NCBI GenBank assembly: GCA_963678275.1
Contig: OY782765.1
Location: forward strand, 5,022,001-5,086,000
DNA length: 64,000 nucleotides
Direction: 5' to 3'
DNA from: G963677445 sp963678275
GTDB taxonomy: Bacteria; Bacteroidota; Ignavibacteria; Ignavibacteriales; Melioribacteraceae
Shown: in pieces, positions 52,811 through 61,840 of the stretch
How positions within the stretch are numbered: position 1 is the stretch's first letter
How the letters are laid out: the number at the start of each line of letters is the position of its first letter
Position numbers and translations under genes: made by a program
Notes under the pieces: model-generated
Told to the model about the DNA's origin: nothing
The model's input: only the letters and a program-made list of their open reading frames with translations
The model's database searches: none

Positions 52811-53266
52811 TCATTTGCTTTTATTCAAAATCCATCTGTCACTTTCACTCAGGCTGAATGAATCTGTCCGGGGTTGCAGGCGTATTTCCACAACGTAGCT
52901 CCAATCCTGTAATTTATCCGATTGCCAGAAGTTGGAAAATTCGAATATTCTTGCCTGGTCATAGCTGATTACAAGGAATTTGTTTTCTTTCCAGAACAAG
53001 TCAATGTTTTGCGCATGGTCAGCTAAAACACTTCTGTTATGTAGTGTTATTTGTTCTCCAATGTGAGTTAAATAAATATGCCAGGAATTTGAGGTGGTTG
53101 CGTCTCCAAACTGTTCAACCAATACAGCTTCAACAAGTGAATCGGGGGACACGACGCGCTTTAAGATTTTGCCGGCTGGCGAGGGGATGTTATCATCATT
53201 TTCGACGCAGGAAAAAATTAGCAGAAATAATATGAAACCGAGGATTATTATATTTTTATTGTCCAT
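52811..53266 (-). CDS. Hypothetical lipoprotein, 151 aa
   Basis: Signal peptide with lipobox (IILGFILFLLIFSC, Cys20), so a lipid-anchored envelope protein. The following domain has EAVLVEQFGDATTSNSWHIY and LVISYDQARIFEFSNFW, a pattern I recall from short host-interaction or immunity-like proteins but cannot name. It overlaps neither neighbour and is 1 bp from the membrane protein gene downstream. The AbiEi-type gene lies 45 bp upstream and may share its transcript. Confidence 0.75.
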   Translation of the reverse strand: MDNKNIIILGFILFLLIFSCVENDDNIPSPAGKILKRVVSPDSLVEAVLVEQFGDATTSNSWHIYLTHIGEQITLHNRSVLADHAQNIDLFWKENKFLVISYDQARIFEFSNFWQSDKLQDWSYVVEIRLQPRTDSFSLSESDRWILNKSK

Positions 53267-53311
53267 GTGATTGATTTTAATCGTTCTTTAATTATTGTCA
53301 GTCGTGCAATA

Positions 53312-54037
53312 TCATTTAATATTCCACCTTTCCCTTTTCGAGAGCACATTTTCAGAACCGTGTAATTTATAAGATGTTATCGGATTCAGAGTTTTTCTCA
53401 ATAACTCAATAGATTTATCCTTTCCGCATTCTTCAAGCATTGCTCCAAGTAAGGCTCTGGTTGATGGGGGATATTTCCTCGCCAGTTTTACCAAAGTCTT
53501 GATCTTTTCTTCAGGTATTTTCCCCAGGACTGATATAAATCTTTTTATTGCCGATTCATTTGTCGAATCAGGTATTAACTTTATAAAACGTATTGAATCG
53601 AGAATTTGTAATAGTGGTATATTTTCTTTAGTAATAGTATTTTTTTGTTTAATGAATGATATGTTATATCTGCCTCTGGTGAATTTCGGGCGTATTTCAT
53701 TTTTGCCAATTTGAATTGTATTGCTTATTTGTGATGTCAGCCCAAGTTTATTGTATATGCTGAATCCGGTTAAATATCCGGTTATTTTGCCTTTCTCTTC
53801 CAGCAGGTCCTTTACTACCTGGGATTGTTCCGGCTGAAGAACGCCAAATGCCGTTTTTTCAGGCTTGTAAAATTTCCCCTTTGATAATTTTGATATTTTT
53901 CCTGAAGCAGCCATACGATTGAGGGCTTTTATTATCGCTTCTTTTTTCTCAGCCTTATCGAGGAAATCAGTGTATGTGAATATGTGTCCCCTGGGCATTC
54001 TCGCTAAAGTATTTTTAATCTGCTCTGTTGTTGTCAT
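53312..54037 (-). CDS. AbiEi-type antitoxin (DUF6088) without a visible toxin
   Basis: 241-aa protein of the type IV antitoxin AbiEi/DUF6088 kind. An N-terminal winged helix (MTTTEQIKNTLARMPRGHIF, KEAIIKALNRMAASGKISKL, KGKFYKP) binds DNA; the C-terminal part has GYLTGFSIYNKLGLTSQIS and a late KLARKYPPSTRALLGAMLEE block. The ATG at 54037 is chosen because the domain starts there; the frame extends to 54103 only through the promoter. AbiE systems pair this with an AbiEii nucleotidyltransferase toxin, which is absent; the next genes are a lipoprotein and a membrane protein. A strong operator-like palindrome lies upstream. Confidence 0.85.
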   Translation of the reverse strand: MTTTEQIKNTLARMPRGHIFTYTDFLDKAEKKEAIIKALNRMAASGKISKLSKGKFYKPEKTAFGVLQPEQSQVVKDLLEEKGKITGYLTGFSIYNKLGLTSQISNTIQIGKNEIRPKFTRGRYNISFIKQKNTITKENIPLLQILDSIRFIKLIPDSTNESAIKRFISVLGKIPEEKIKTLVKLARKYPPSTRALLGAMLEECGKDKSIELLRKTLNPITSYKLHGSENVLSKRERWNIK

Positions 54038-54062
54038 ATTAATCTCAATTACATCTCGATAT

Positions 54063-54103
54063 ATTGTCCAGTATATTATAAAAAATACTGGACAATAAAA
54101 CAA
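54063..54103 (-). promoter_or_regulatory. Promoter with overlapping operator for the AbiEi-type gene
   Basis: A perfect 12-bp inverted repeat, ATTGTCCAGTAT (54063-54074) and ATACTGGACAAT (54085-54096), spacer 10 bp. On the minus strand a -35 TTGTTT (54103-54098), a 17-bp spacer and a -10 TATAAT (54080-54075) overlap it. AbiEi antitoxins are known to repress their own promoter at inverted repeats, so this is a good candidate operator; start codon 26 bp downstream. Confidence 0.75.
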
Positions 54104-54364
54104 CCGGTTATTTCTGCAATATAAAAAAAATCAGGACAAACAACGCCGGTCCAATGGAAATAATTACATAATCAGCCTAAAACTGACCAATTCAATTTTA
54201 TGTTTTCTCTGATTGTTATGCTCGTTTGACGCGCATAATCATATTTCAGAAGATAAATGCATAAAGTTTATTACTCTTTTACAACAGAGTCAGGCGTTCT
54301 GAATTTTATTATTCAAATAATAGGTTATATCATATTAAATCAAATAACATAAACTGGTGAGCCA

Positions 54365-54497
54365 GAAACACTGAACCTGTCCGGTAGCTGAGCGGAGTCG
54401 AAGCTACCGCCGCTGGTTTCGATCCGCCGCGGCGGACTTACCACCGGCTGTGTTCATGAAATATTTTGCCATTCTGCGTAGAATTTGACTCCTTATG
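54365..54497. repeat. Composite intergenic repeat, twin of 4981-5113
   Basis: Same order and orientation as the 4981-5113 copy: GCTGAGCGGAGTCGAAGC, GATCCGCCGCGG, then the REP-like element. The stretch 54104-54364 is AT-rich with nothing else seen. Confidence 0.9.
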
Positions 54498-54523
54498 GAA
54501 TAATGTTATGGAAACGGATCAGT

Positions 54524-54886
54524 TTATTCCAGAGAATAACGGCATGATTTACAGACAAAACTCATGTTCGGATTTACAGCTCCGCATTTGGGGCATTCCC
54601 ATGTTTCATCAGGTTCTTCCACCCCATAGACTTCACGACTTTCTTCATATCTCGATTTGTCATCTGTCAACCTGTATTGTTTAAAACCCCAAAAAAGAGC
54701 AATTGCCGCGGGAACGCAGATTTTGTAGGCAATCTTAAAAACTCTCCAGTTAAAATAACCTTCGGTAAAATAAGAAATTAACTGAACCAGGATTGCTATA
54801 ACAAAGAGAGCTATCCCAAATCTGATTTTAGTTATTCCCTTATTCTTTACTCTTCTGTTAATATTCTGAGTGTAATTTGTTCCCAT
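54524..54886 (-). CDS. Membrane protein with C-terminal zinc ribbon, 120 aa
   Basis: Two membrane helices (about 22-42, IRFGIALFVIAILVQLIS; about 52-70, IAYKICVPAAIALFWGF) followed by an acidic linker and a zinc ribbon: CPKCGAVNPNMSFVCKSC, that is CxxC, 11 residues, CxxC. Zinc ribbons of this type usually sit in the cytoplasm and bind proteins or nucleic acid. The family is not recognised. The gene is on the minus strand 54 bp after the HTH gene and may share its transcript. Confidence 0.75.
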   Translation of the reverse strand: MGTNYTQNINRRVKNKGITKIRFGIALFVIAILVQLISYFTEGYFNWRVFKIAYKICVPAAIALFWGFKQYRLTDDKSRYEESREVYGVEEPDETWECPKCGAVNPNMSFVCKSCRYSLE

Positions 54887-54940
54887 AATATTTACTGTCG
54901 ATTCGCAAAGTGATTCTGTCAGGTATTTGTTTACAAATTG

Positions 54941-55324
54941 TTAACCAATTTTGAATTTTGCGGCAAGTTTGGGATTTGATTTCAGCCATTCATCAAACCA
55001 TTCATTCAATTCAAGAAAGTTAATATATTTTTGCAGGATCAAAGGCTCAATGTTATTTACGTCATTTTCTTCAATATATTTAAATTTCTTTTGCGGCGCT
55101 CTTAATTTTGCCGCAATATCCTTAATAGTTAAATTCCTTTTTTCCCGTTCACTCTGACAGTTTGTTGATACAGATAGGAAATTTACATTATCCTCGAAGT
55201 TTATTCCCTTACTCTCGGCGTATTTACTATTGAGAGGGCCAAGTGATTTTTTAAGCATGTCTGTCAGAAACGCTGTTTCCTGATTCGTAAAGATTTTTTG
55301 CTTTTCGTTTTTATTCATCGTCAT
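54941..55324 (-). CDS. Small HTH-like protein, 127 aa
   Basis: Contains a segment that looks like an XRE-type helix-turn-helix (REKRNLTIKDIAAKLRAPQK, then FKYIEENDVNNIEPLILQKY) followed by a helical C terminus (NFLELNEWFDEWLKSNPKLA). The N-terminal 65 aa are not recognised. Probably a DNA-binding regulator, but its target is not visible; the zinc-ribbon gene follows 54 bp downstream on the same strand. An in-frame ATG two codons after the first is an equally good start. Confidence 0.7.
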   Translation of the reverse strand: MTMNKNEKQKIFTNQETAFLTDMLKKSLGPLNSKYAESKGINFEDNVNFLSVSTNCQSEREKRNLTIKDIAAKLRAPQKKFKYIEENDVNNIEPLILQKYINFLELNEWFDEWLKSNPKLAAKFKIG

Positions 55325-55508
55325 GATTAACTCTTCTGAAATGCGCAGACTGTTTTATCGATAAGTTTAATATAATAGTAATTTTATAATTTAACGTAAG
55401 TTTGACTTTTCACCTTATTTGCCCTTAATATTTGCTCTTTCCATTCTTTTATTTAACTAAATAACTTACGGATAAATATTCACTAAAGAAAGGGGAAATA
55501 ACGGTAAG

Positions 55509-55549
55509 ATAAAAATAGGCGGATCAAAGATTGTTTGCATTGATCCGCC
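55509..55549 (-). terminator. Terminator after the 607-aa secreted protein gene
   Basis: Perfect 10-bp stem GGCGGATCAA/TTGATCCGCC (55518-55527 with 55540-55549), followed on the minus strand by TATTTTTATC, 15 bp after the stop at 55564. Confidence 0.85.
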
Positions 55550-55563
55550 ATGAAATTTTGGAA

Positions 55564-57387
55564 TTATTTCAGAAGCAGCATTTTGCGGGAATTAACGGGT
55601 TTACCATTAATAATCAAGCTGTAGAGGTAAGTTCCCGCTGATACCTGGCGGCCAAGTTTGTCTGTACCGTGCCAGTAGGCGATGTGATTTCCGGGGTTCA
55701 TTTCTTTATCGGTGAGGACCGCTATTTCCCTGCCGAGCATATCATAAATTACCAGGCGGACATTCGCGGAAGAAATATTACCGGCGCCCGGAGCGGGAAC
55801 AGAAAACCTGATTGAGGTTGAGGGATTAAAAGGATTCGGGTAATTCTGTTCCAGTTCCGCGGTGACAGGTTTATCAAAATTCACTTCAATAGCGTCGGAA
55901 TAATCGAAAGCTCCATCAAGATCAAATTGTTTCAGCCTGTAATAAAATTGTGTGCCGCCGGAGGAAATATTATCTGAAAAACTGTAGCTTTTGGGTGAGT
56001 TGCTGTTGCCATGTCCCGCCACAAAACCGATATTATTCCAGGTATTCATATTATCGGAACTGCGTTCTATTTCAAAACCGTAATTATCCACTTCGGTAGC
56101 TGTCTCCCAGTTAAGGGTCACTGAATTATTGTTCATTGAGGCATTAAAAGAAATGAGCTCTACAGGAGCAACCGCGGGAGTTAATGTGCAGACCACAGCA
56201 TCACCCTGGTCGGCGGGGTCTCCGTTGTCATCGGTGTATCCCACCACAAATGCGTCGGCGTCGAGGACTCCCAAGCTGATTTCATCACCCTGGGCGCTGC
56301 AGACAGTTTGCGCGGTTCCAAAATCAATACCGTTTCCGTTTCTTTCACCGATAATAATTTTAGAGGGATTGGAAGTGGATGAGCCATTCCAGGCAATAAC
56401 AAACTCATCTTCATTCAATTGTCTTACGTCAATATCGGCTGAGGCGAAGGAGGTTTCAAATTGTACGGATGCTCCCGGAAAACTTATGGTGGTTCCGCTA
56501 TATGAGCCAATAATCGCGGCGCCCGCATCATCCTGGTCATCCTGTATATACGCGACAACAAAATAACCAGAGCTTAAAGGCGCTACTGAAGTATATCTCG
56601 CGGCATTCGCGGTGCTGGAATAAAATGTCGCGGCGTTGCCGAAGGACATCGTTGTGCCTGAAACAGTGGCGATTATAGCTTTTCCGGGGTCAAATTCTGT
56701 GTCGTCATCTTCAAATCCGAACAGTAATTTATCTGAAGCGAGCACGCAGACAGATGGCCTGTCTACATGAGATGAAATAAATACCTGTGGAATTCCGAAA
56801 GTAACTGAGTTTCCTGATACATTGCCGATTACCGCTGTTCCATAGGAGCCTGCTTCAAGATCATCATAAGTGATCACAATTTTGCCTGAACCAATATGAG
56901 CGGCTTCGGGGGTTGTATAATCTCCGGCGCAAAACTGAACCGCGCTGCCTACATTGGTGATGGAGGTTCCCGAAATGGTTAATACTCTTACCTTGCCAAT
57001 ATCACTCGCGGCATCCAGTTCATAGCCCACCACTGCCTGGGTGGCGGAAATACCGATAACGAAAGTCCGGCTGTTTAGATCTGTTTCAATAGTCGTTACC
57101 GAACCATAAGATACGGTTTTGTTTTCTTTGTCCACTACGCCAACAACAGCGAAAAGATCAGAGGCGGTTCCTGATACGCTGCTTGTCGCCGATTTGAACG
57201 CGCAAATAAAGTGAGTGTCATCCAGCTCATCGGTGTCCATCCAGTAGGTAAGGTCCGATTCGAATTGCTGTTGTGTCCCGACGCTGACAGTTCGCTGACC
57301 ATAAATATTATTCGCGGGCAATATTAAATTTAGTACCAGTGAAACTAAGAGGTATGACAGGATTCTAAAATAGATTCTCCGAGCCAT
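55564..57387 (-). CDS. Type IX-secreted protein with beta-propeller-like repeats, 607 aa
   Basis: Secreted protein of unknown role. A signal peptide (FRILSYLLVSLVLNLILPAN, cut near IYGQ) starts it. Residues about 35-400 hold about seven repeats of some 55 aa, each with a F-V-V/I-G-Y/F-type strand and a G-T-T/S-I/M-S-F-G motif (for example SGTTMSFGNAATFYSS), as in an uncommon propeller. From about 405 comes a fibronectin-like/Ig-like linker (LNWETATEVDNYGFEIERSS) and the type A sorting domain (LEQNYPNPFNPSTSIRFSV to SRKMLLLK). It is the only gene of its transcript: a terminator follows, and a 1-kb spacer precedes it. Confidence 0.88.
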   Translation of the reverse strand: MARRIYFRILSYLLVSLVLNLILPANNIYGQRTVSVGTQQQFESDLTYWMDTDELDDTHFICAFKSATSSVSGTASDLFAVVGVVDKENKTVSYGSVTTIETDLNSRTFVIGISATQAVVGYELDAASDIGKVRVLTISGTSITNVGSAVQFCAGDYTTPEAAHIGSGKIVITYDDLEAGSYGTAVIGNVSGNSVTFGIPQVFISSHVDRPSVCVLASDKLLFGFEDDDTEFDPGKAIIATVSGTTMSFGNAATFYSSTANAARYTSVAPLSSGYFVVAYIQDDQDDAGAAIIGSYSGTTISFPGASVQFETSFASADIDVRQLNEDEFVIAWNGSSTSNPSKIIIGERNGNGIDFGTAQTVCSAQGDEISLGVLDADAFVVGYTDDNGDPADQGDAVVCTLTPAVAPVELISFNASMNNNSVTLNWETATEVDNYGFEIERSSDNMNTWNNIGFVAGHGNSNSPKSYSFSDNISSGGTQFYYRLKQFDLDGAFDYSDAIEVNFDKPVTAELEQNYPNPFNPSTSIRFSVPAPGAGNISSANVRLVIYDMLGREIAVLTDKEMNPGNHIAYWHGTDKLGRQVSAGTYLYSLIINGKPVNSRKMLLLK

Positions 57388-58383
57388 AGTTATGCTCCAT
57401 TTTATAATTTATAAAAACAACCTTCCTCAAAGAACAAAACCGGTAATTTCCATTACCGATGAATATTTGGCCACCAGAATTTTATGGCCGATTTTTCGGT
57501 TAATATTATATTCACTATTCGCGAAAATGGATATAACTATCCCCGAAAGAGAATAAATATATTTTTACCTGCTTCACTGTTAGCTGAAAAATTCTGATAG
57601 CGCTTGTAATAAAGAAGAAATATTATTGATTAAATGAATTTGCATCCATATTATTTCAATAACACTTAAAATACGTAAGATTAGTCTTATTAACAAGCGA
57701 GTTTGAAAGAAATAGTGGAAAAAATACAGGGTAAAATATTTGTTCTTCTTTAGTTATAAACTGGTTCTAAATAAAATGTAGTGGGTGATTTTTTTCGGCA
57801 CTAACACTAATAATAGTTTCATTATGTCACAGATGTATACAAAACCCTGAAAGGGTGAAGGCAACAGGCCGGGGCAACACCCCGGTTAAGAAAAATAATG
57901 AAATTATCAGAGCCCTGAAAGGGCGAAAGCAGTTAACGCGTATAGACCTGGGAATCTGAAAGCGCCTGTATCAGTCGGGGTGAGTGGGACTTAAAGACTC
58001 ATCCACTTTTTCCAGGACCATAAGCGCTGTGGCTTTGAAGAGACCGGGAGGCTGGTTTCAGATGATCAAACATAACAATACAGGAATCTCTGATTCATAT
58101 CTTTATGCGCTATTTTCCATATGCCTGCCCTTTATTTTTGCGCAAATTTATTACTTTACCCACTATATTTCACAGAGAACCTATAAACTTTAAGGGCCGG
58201 GTAAAATGAATCTAAGATATTTTGTTTTCCCTCTGTTCATGAACTGATCCGCCGGAATCATAATGAATGGAGGTTTTTATTGGTAAGGGATTATATTAAG
58301 CCTTGCCAAATATAATGTGTAAAAAGAATATTGGCAATAAAGGAGAGAGGTCACGACTAATTGGCAGCGAATCGGTCCTGTCT
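57388..58383. other. Spacer with GCCCTGAAAGGGC-type hairpins
   Basis: 1 kb without a supported gene. At about 57840-57935 two GCCCTGAAAGGGC hairpins with the following GAAAGCAG/GAAGGCAA and a GGCCGGGGCAACACCCCGG hairpin form a short REP-like cluster unlike the others in the window. The frames 57984-58193 and 58303-58617 have no ribosome binding site or family match. Confidence 0.6.
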
Positions 58384-60594
58384 TCAGAATTCGAGGAAAT
58401 TTTTATATGTCAGCCTGATGTTTGTTCCCGGTTCGGGCAGTATAGATTTAATACGGGAGAGATGGTTCCTGTATTCCTGATTGAGAATGTTATCAAAACC
58501 TATAGAAAACATATGGAGCATACCGGAGGTTTCGAAAGAGTATTGCAGGAAACCGTTCAGGATCAAATATCCGGCGGTTGGTTGTTCAAATTCATCGGTT
58601 CTTTCCTGTTTAAGTGAACTTTCGGCAGAAAGCCCGGCAGCGAAATCGTTTTTTCTGTAACATATTTCCAGTGTCGTTTTCAATGGTGGGATTTCCGGAA
58701 GAGGTGTGCCGCTTTCACTGTTTTCAGCGTATGTATAACCCAATCTTGCCGAAGCTTTAATTCCTGTCTCAAAACTGTATTCCAGGTCAAATTCAATACC
58801 GGCAAAGAAGGCCGGTATTCCTGTTGCCGAATAAACGGGAAGGAAGGTCTGGTAGTTGGTTTCACCGCTATTCCGGTGAATAATAAAGTTTGAGAAATTG
58901 TTATAGAAAAGATTCATCGAATACTTAAGGGGATGAAATTTATGATAAACAAAATATTCCATTCCCCATCCATTTTCGACATTAAGTTCGGGATTGCCGG
59001 TTTCATAGGAATAGGCGGCCAGATGAGGTCCTTCGCTGAAGAGTTCCTCAAGTGTCGGGACTCTGGAAGAACGGTATATATTCAGACCGGTTGAAACCTT
59101 ATTGGTAAGGCGGTAAAGTAATGATACTGAGAGTGAAAATGACCTGTAATTCTTTTCCCTAACGTACCCGATTTTTGCGTCCGGGTCCTCTTCGAGGGGT
59201 GAAATATTATCATAACCAAACCGCATACCAGCTTCAAATCCAAGTCTTTTATAGTTATAATCTTCTATCAGATAAAAGGAAATATTCGTCGAGCGGGCAG
59301 GGGGTGTGAAGACAAAACCACCAATATCAAAATCACGATGGTCGGAAGAAATACCAATACGCCCGTTTCCTGAACTTAATATTGAGTTATGGGTGAGCTC
59401 AAGATTTCCATTGAGGTTCATAACCCTGAATTCGGAACCGATCACATTGGCCTTCTCAAATTCTTTATGACGATAAAAAGTGCGGTTAAAGTTGAATCTC
59501 AATCTGTCGGCAAAACTATCCTTAAAATTGTATTCAGAAATGAAGTTCAACTGGTTGCGGAAAAGTTCTATATCCACCCCGTTTGGATGTCCCCCTTCAA
59601 AACCGCCGGGGATTCCGTAATCGAGCGCGAAACGGCGGTAGGAAATTCCGGTATAACCGTTATTATAAAACCATGAAGCACCGCCGGAATAATTAAGATT
59701 CCGCGCGTCGGAATTATTGAGAGAGCCTCCCGGGGTTGAAAGATCGGCGCTTTTTCTTCCGCTTATTTCACCGCGGATTATGAAGCTGCCAACAGGCGCT
59801 TCGGCGGTAAGAGAGGCAAGATATCCTTTGTTAACCGATTCGGCATAAAGACCGGAATTGATATAAACCTTTTTATGCCATTCGGCCGGTATTTCATGCC
59901 GTATAACATTAACCACACCGCCGGTGGCTGAAGAGGTAAAACGCAAAACATCCGGGCCTCTGATAACCTCAATTCTGTCTACTGTAAACTGTTCAATGGT
60001 AACGGCATGATCGGGTGAGGTTGCCGACAGATCGGAAGTTTTGTGCCCGTCCTCATTAATGACAACCCTGTCGCCGTTCATACCGCGAATAACAGGGCGC
60101 GCCGGCGCCGGCCCCATAGAACGCATAGCGATCCCGGCCTCATCCTTAAGGGTTGAGGCCAGGTTCATTCCAAGTTCTTTCTGTAATTCTCTTCCCGCGA
60201 GGGATTCAATATATTCTTCACCTCTTCCGGTCATTTTATGCTGGTGTTCTCCCGCTACGACAACAGGACTGATCTCCAACGCGACCGGTGTAAGAAAAAT
60301 CACAAAAGTATGCCGGCTTTCCACGGAAGCGGTAATTTTTACAGCATGATCTCTATAGCCAAGGTGAGTAATTGTCAGAATATAATCTCCTTCGGGAACA
60401 TCATTGATCTGAAAGCTGCCATCTTCTTTACTAATGGTATATTTTTCGGAAGGTGAAATTTTTACAACTGCCGAAACCAATGGGCTCTCATCATTAATGT
60501 CCAGCGCTTTTCCCCTGATTGTGCAGTCTTTACCCGGAACCAGGGAATGGGTAAGGAAGAGAATCAATGCAAAGTGGAAAAGAATTATTCTCAT
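58384..60594 (-). CDS. TonB-dependent receptor, possibly for a metal
   Basis: Outer-membrane receptor of 736 aa. Signal peptide (MRIILFHFALILFLTHSLVPG), then a carboxypeptidase-regulatory-like domain (about 25-105, GKALDINDESPLVSAVVKIS), a plug (about 130-250, PARPVIRGMNGDRVVINEDG and VIRGPDVLRFTSSATGGVV), and a barrel ending in Phe (YKNFLEF). A His-containing segment near the plug start (GEHQHKMTGRGEEYIES) and the His-rich lipoprotein in the same operon point to zinc or copper, though this is inference. Its ATG overlaps the lipoprotein stop (ATGA, 60591-60594). The usual length and a full set of domains suggest function. Confidence 0.9.
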   Translation of the reverse strand: MRIILFHFALILFLTHSLVPGKDCTIRGKALDINDESPLVSAVVKISPSEKYTISKEDGSFQINDVPEGDYILTITHLGYRDHAVKITASVESRHTFVIFLTPVALEISPVVVAGEHQHKMTGRGEEYIESLAGRELQKELGMNLASTLKDEAGIAMRSMGPAPARPVIRGMNGDRVVINEDGHKTSDLSATSPDHAVTIEQFTVDRIEVIRGPDVLRFTSSATGGVVNVIRHEIPAEWHKKVYINSGLYAESVNKGYLASLTAEAPVGSFIIRGEISGRKSADLSTPGGSLNNSDARNLNYSGGASWFYNNGYTGISYRRFALDYGIPGGFEGGHPNGVDIELFRNQLNFISEYNFKDSFADRLRFNFNRTFYRHKEFEKANVIGSEFRVMNLNGNLELTHNSILSSGNGRIGISSDHRDFDIGGFVFTPPARSTNISFYLIEDYNYKRLGFEAGMRFGYDNISPLEEDPDAKIGYVREKNYRSFSLSVSLLYRLTNKVSTGLNIYRSSRVPTLEELFSEGPHLAAYSYETGNPELNVENGWGMEYFVYHKFHPLKYSMNLFYNNFSNFIIHRNSGETNYQTFLPVYSATGIPAFFAGIEFDLEYSFETGIKASARLGYTYAENSESGTPLPEIPPLKTTLEICYRKNDFAAGLSAESSLKQERTDEFEQPTAGYLILNGFLQYSFETSGMLHMFSIGFDNILNQEYRNHLSRIKSILPEPGTNIRLTYKNFLEF

Positions 60595-61055
60595 TGGACT
60601 TTAACCGGGATGGGAAAGGATCTGAAATCATTATGTCCTTCATGAACAATAAAAAATTCAATTTCAGTTGTTCCGGCGGATAGTCCTACCAAATGGAGCT
60701 CATAACCTCCTTCTTCTCCGTCATGCTGATGAACATCAATTATAGTCGTATTTCCTATCTCCCATGTCAGGGTTTTGTCTTCATCGGCAGGCGGTTCAAT
60801 TTCATTCTGTTCAGAATCATAAAATGTGACCTCCATGTGATCGGTCATTTCACCAAGAGGAACGTAAAGAGTATCTTCAGTCACACCCTGGAAAATTGAA
60901 GCTACCACCACTCCCGAAGAACTCAGGATAAGTCCTTCCGCCTCAAAATGTTCCTCGGGCGGATCAGTTATACCAGCCTCATCATCGCATGAAGTTATAA
61001 AAACAACTAATAAAAGAGCAAAAAGAATATATTTGATTTTATGAATATAGTCCAT
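60591..61055 (-). CDS. His/acid-rich lipoprotein upstream of the TonB receptor
   Basis: 154-aa lipoprotein: signal peptide with lipobox (YILFALLLVVFITSC, Cys23). The mature part is acidic and contains EMTDHMEVTFYDSEQNEIEP, VHQHDGEEGG and HEGHNDFRSFP, clusters of His and acid that could bind a metal. It is strand-rich and Ig-like. It is coupled to the receptor gene by a 4-bp overlap, so it probably works as the surface or periplasmic metal-binding partner of the receptor. Specific family not recognised. Confidence 0.82.
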   Translation of the reverse strand: MDYIHKIKYILFALLLVVFITSCDDEAGITDPPEEHFEAEGLILSSSGVVVASIFQGVTEDTLYVPLGEMTDHMEVTFYDSEQNEIEPPADEDKTLTWEIGNTTIIDVHQHDGEEGGYELHLVGLSAGTTEIEFFIVHEGHNDFRSFPIPVKVQ

Positions 61056-61271
61056 ATTATCTCCTGTTAAAAAAGTTTATTGTTTTATCACAGCCCGATA
61101 TTCACCTGACTTATCACAGTGATGACAAAATGTTAAAATAGATAAATGGTCAAATCTGTTTTATATGATTGCCGATATCTGACGGATAAATGATCTGTTC
61201 CATCATCAGGTATCAGACAAAAAAAAGTTTTCGTGAACAGGACTTAAAAAGAAAAAAAGAATAATCGTTGA

Positions 61272-61589
61272 TTATGCTTTTTTAAGAGGAGGCGCTCTGA
61301 GGTTATAATGCAGGTAATTGTTATTTGGATGATCGGGCGCGAAAAGCTCGATATGTATAACCTCCGCGTGAAATAAAACGCAGCAGACATATTGCGCCGT
61401 GTTTAGTTTAATTGTGTCGCGGAAATGATCAACATGGCAAAGGTCTTCATGACGGATCCGCTGATCGGAATTTTCGGGCGCGGACAGCTCAAAAGAGTGA
61501 GTATATGTAAAAAATAATTTCACATCATGATAGTGAAGTGATGTAAAAATTATCAGCAGGCTATATGTAATTAAAACGAGTTTTTTCAT
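61272..61589 (-). CDS. Small His/Cys-rich exported protein, 105 aa
   Basis: Begins with an N-terminal hydrophobic helix (MKKLVLITYSLLIIFTSL). The rest has clustered His and Cys: HYHDVKLFFTYTHSF, HEDLCHVDHFRDT, YVCCVLFHAEVIHIE and a late HPNNNYLHYN. This composition suggests metal binding. It lies 216 bp upstream of the lipoprotein/receptor pair on the same strand, so it may be the first member of one metal-uptake unit. Family not recognised. A short distance from the TonB pair and the same His richness are the only functional clues. Confidence 0.65.
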   Translation of the reverse strand: MKKLVLITYSLLIIFTSLHYHDVKLFFTYTHSFELSAPENSDQRIRHEDLCHVDHFRDTIKLNTAQYVCCVLFHAEVIHIELFAPDHPNNNYLHYNLRAPPLKKA

Positions 61590-61780
61590 AATCTTTATGC
61601 GCTAACACATTAAAGTGATAATATGTTTCCTGATTTATGAAAAATGTAAATAATCCCTGTTTTTGCACCGATGAATGAATTCCGGAAGGAAATTTTTTGA
61701 TATTTTTGATAAAAAGTGACAATAAGTGTGAAATAAATCAATTAAATATCTCATTCCGACCCAAAGGTCCTTGTAATGAG

Positions 61781-61809
61781 TTGACAATTTATATTTTATA
61801 ATTTATCTT
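61781..61809 (+). promoter_or_regulatory. Candidate sigma-70-like promoter of the LysM gene
   Basis: TTGACA (61781-61786), 17-bp spacer, TATCTT (61804-61809), start codon 31 bp further. The surrounding sequence is very AT-rich, so chance matches are possible. Confidence 0.45.
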
Positions 61810-61840
61810 TATACATTATTGTAACAAAAAAGTAATAAAA

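Noticed and set aside
57984..58617. Two small plus-strand frames (69 and 104 aa)
   Set aside because: No ribosome binding site; the second is antisense to the receptor gene end and starts in repeat-like spacer.
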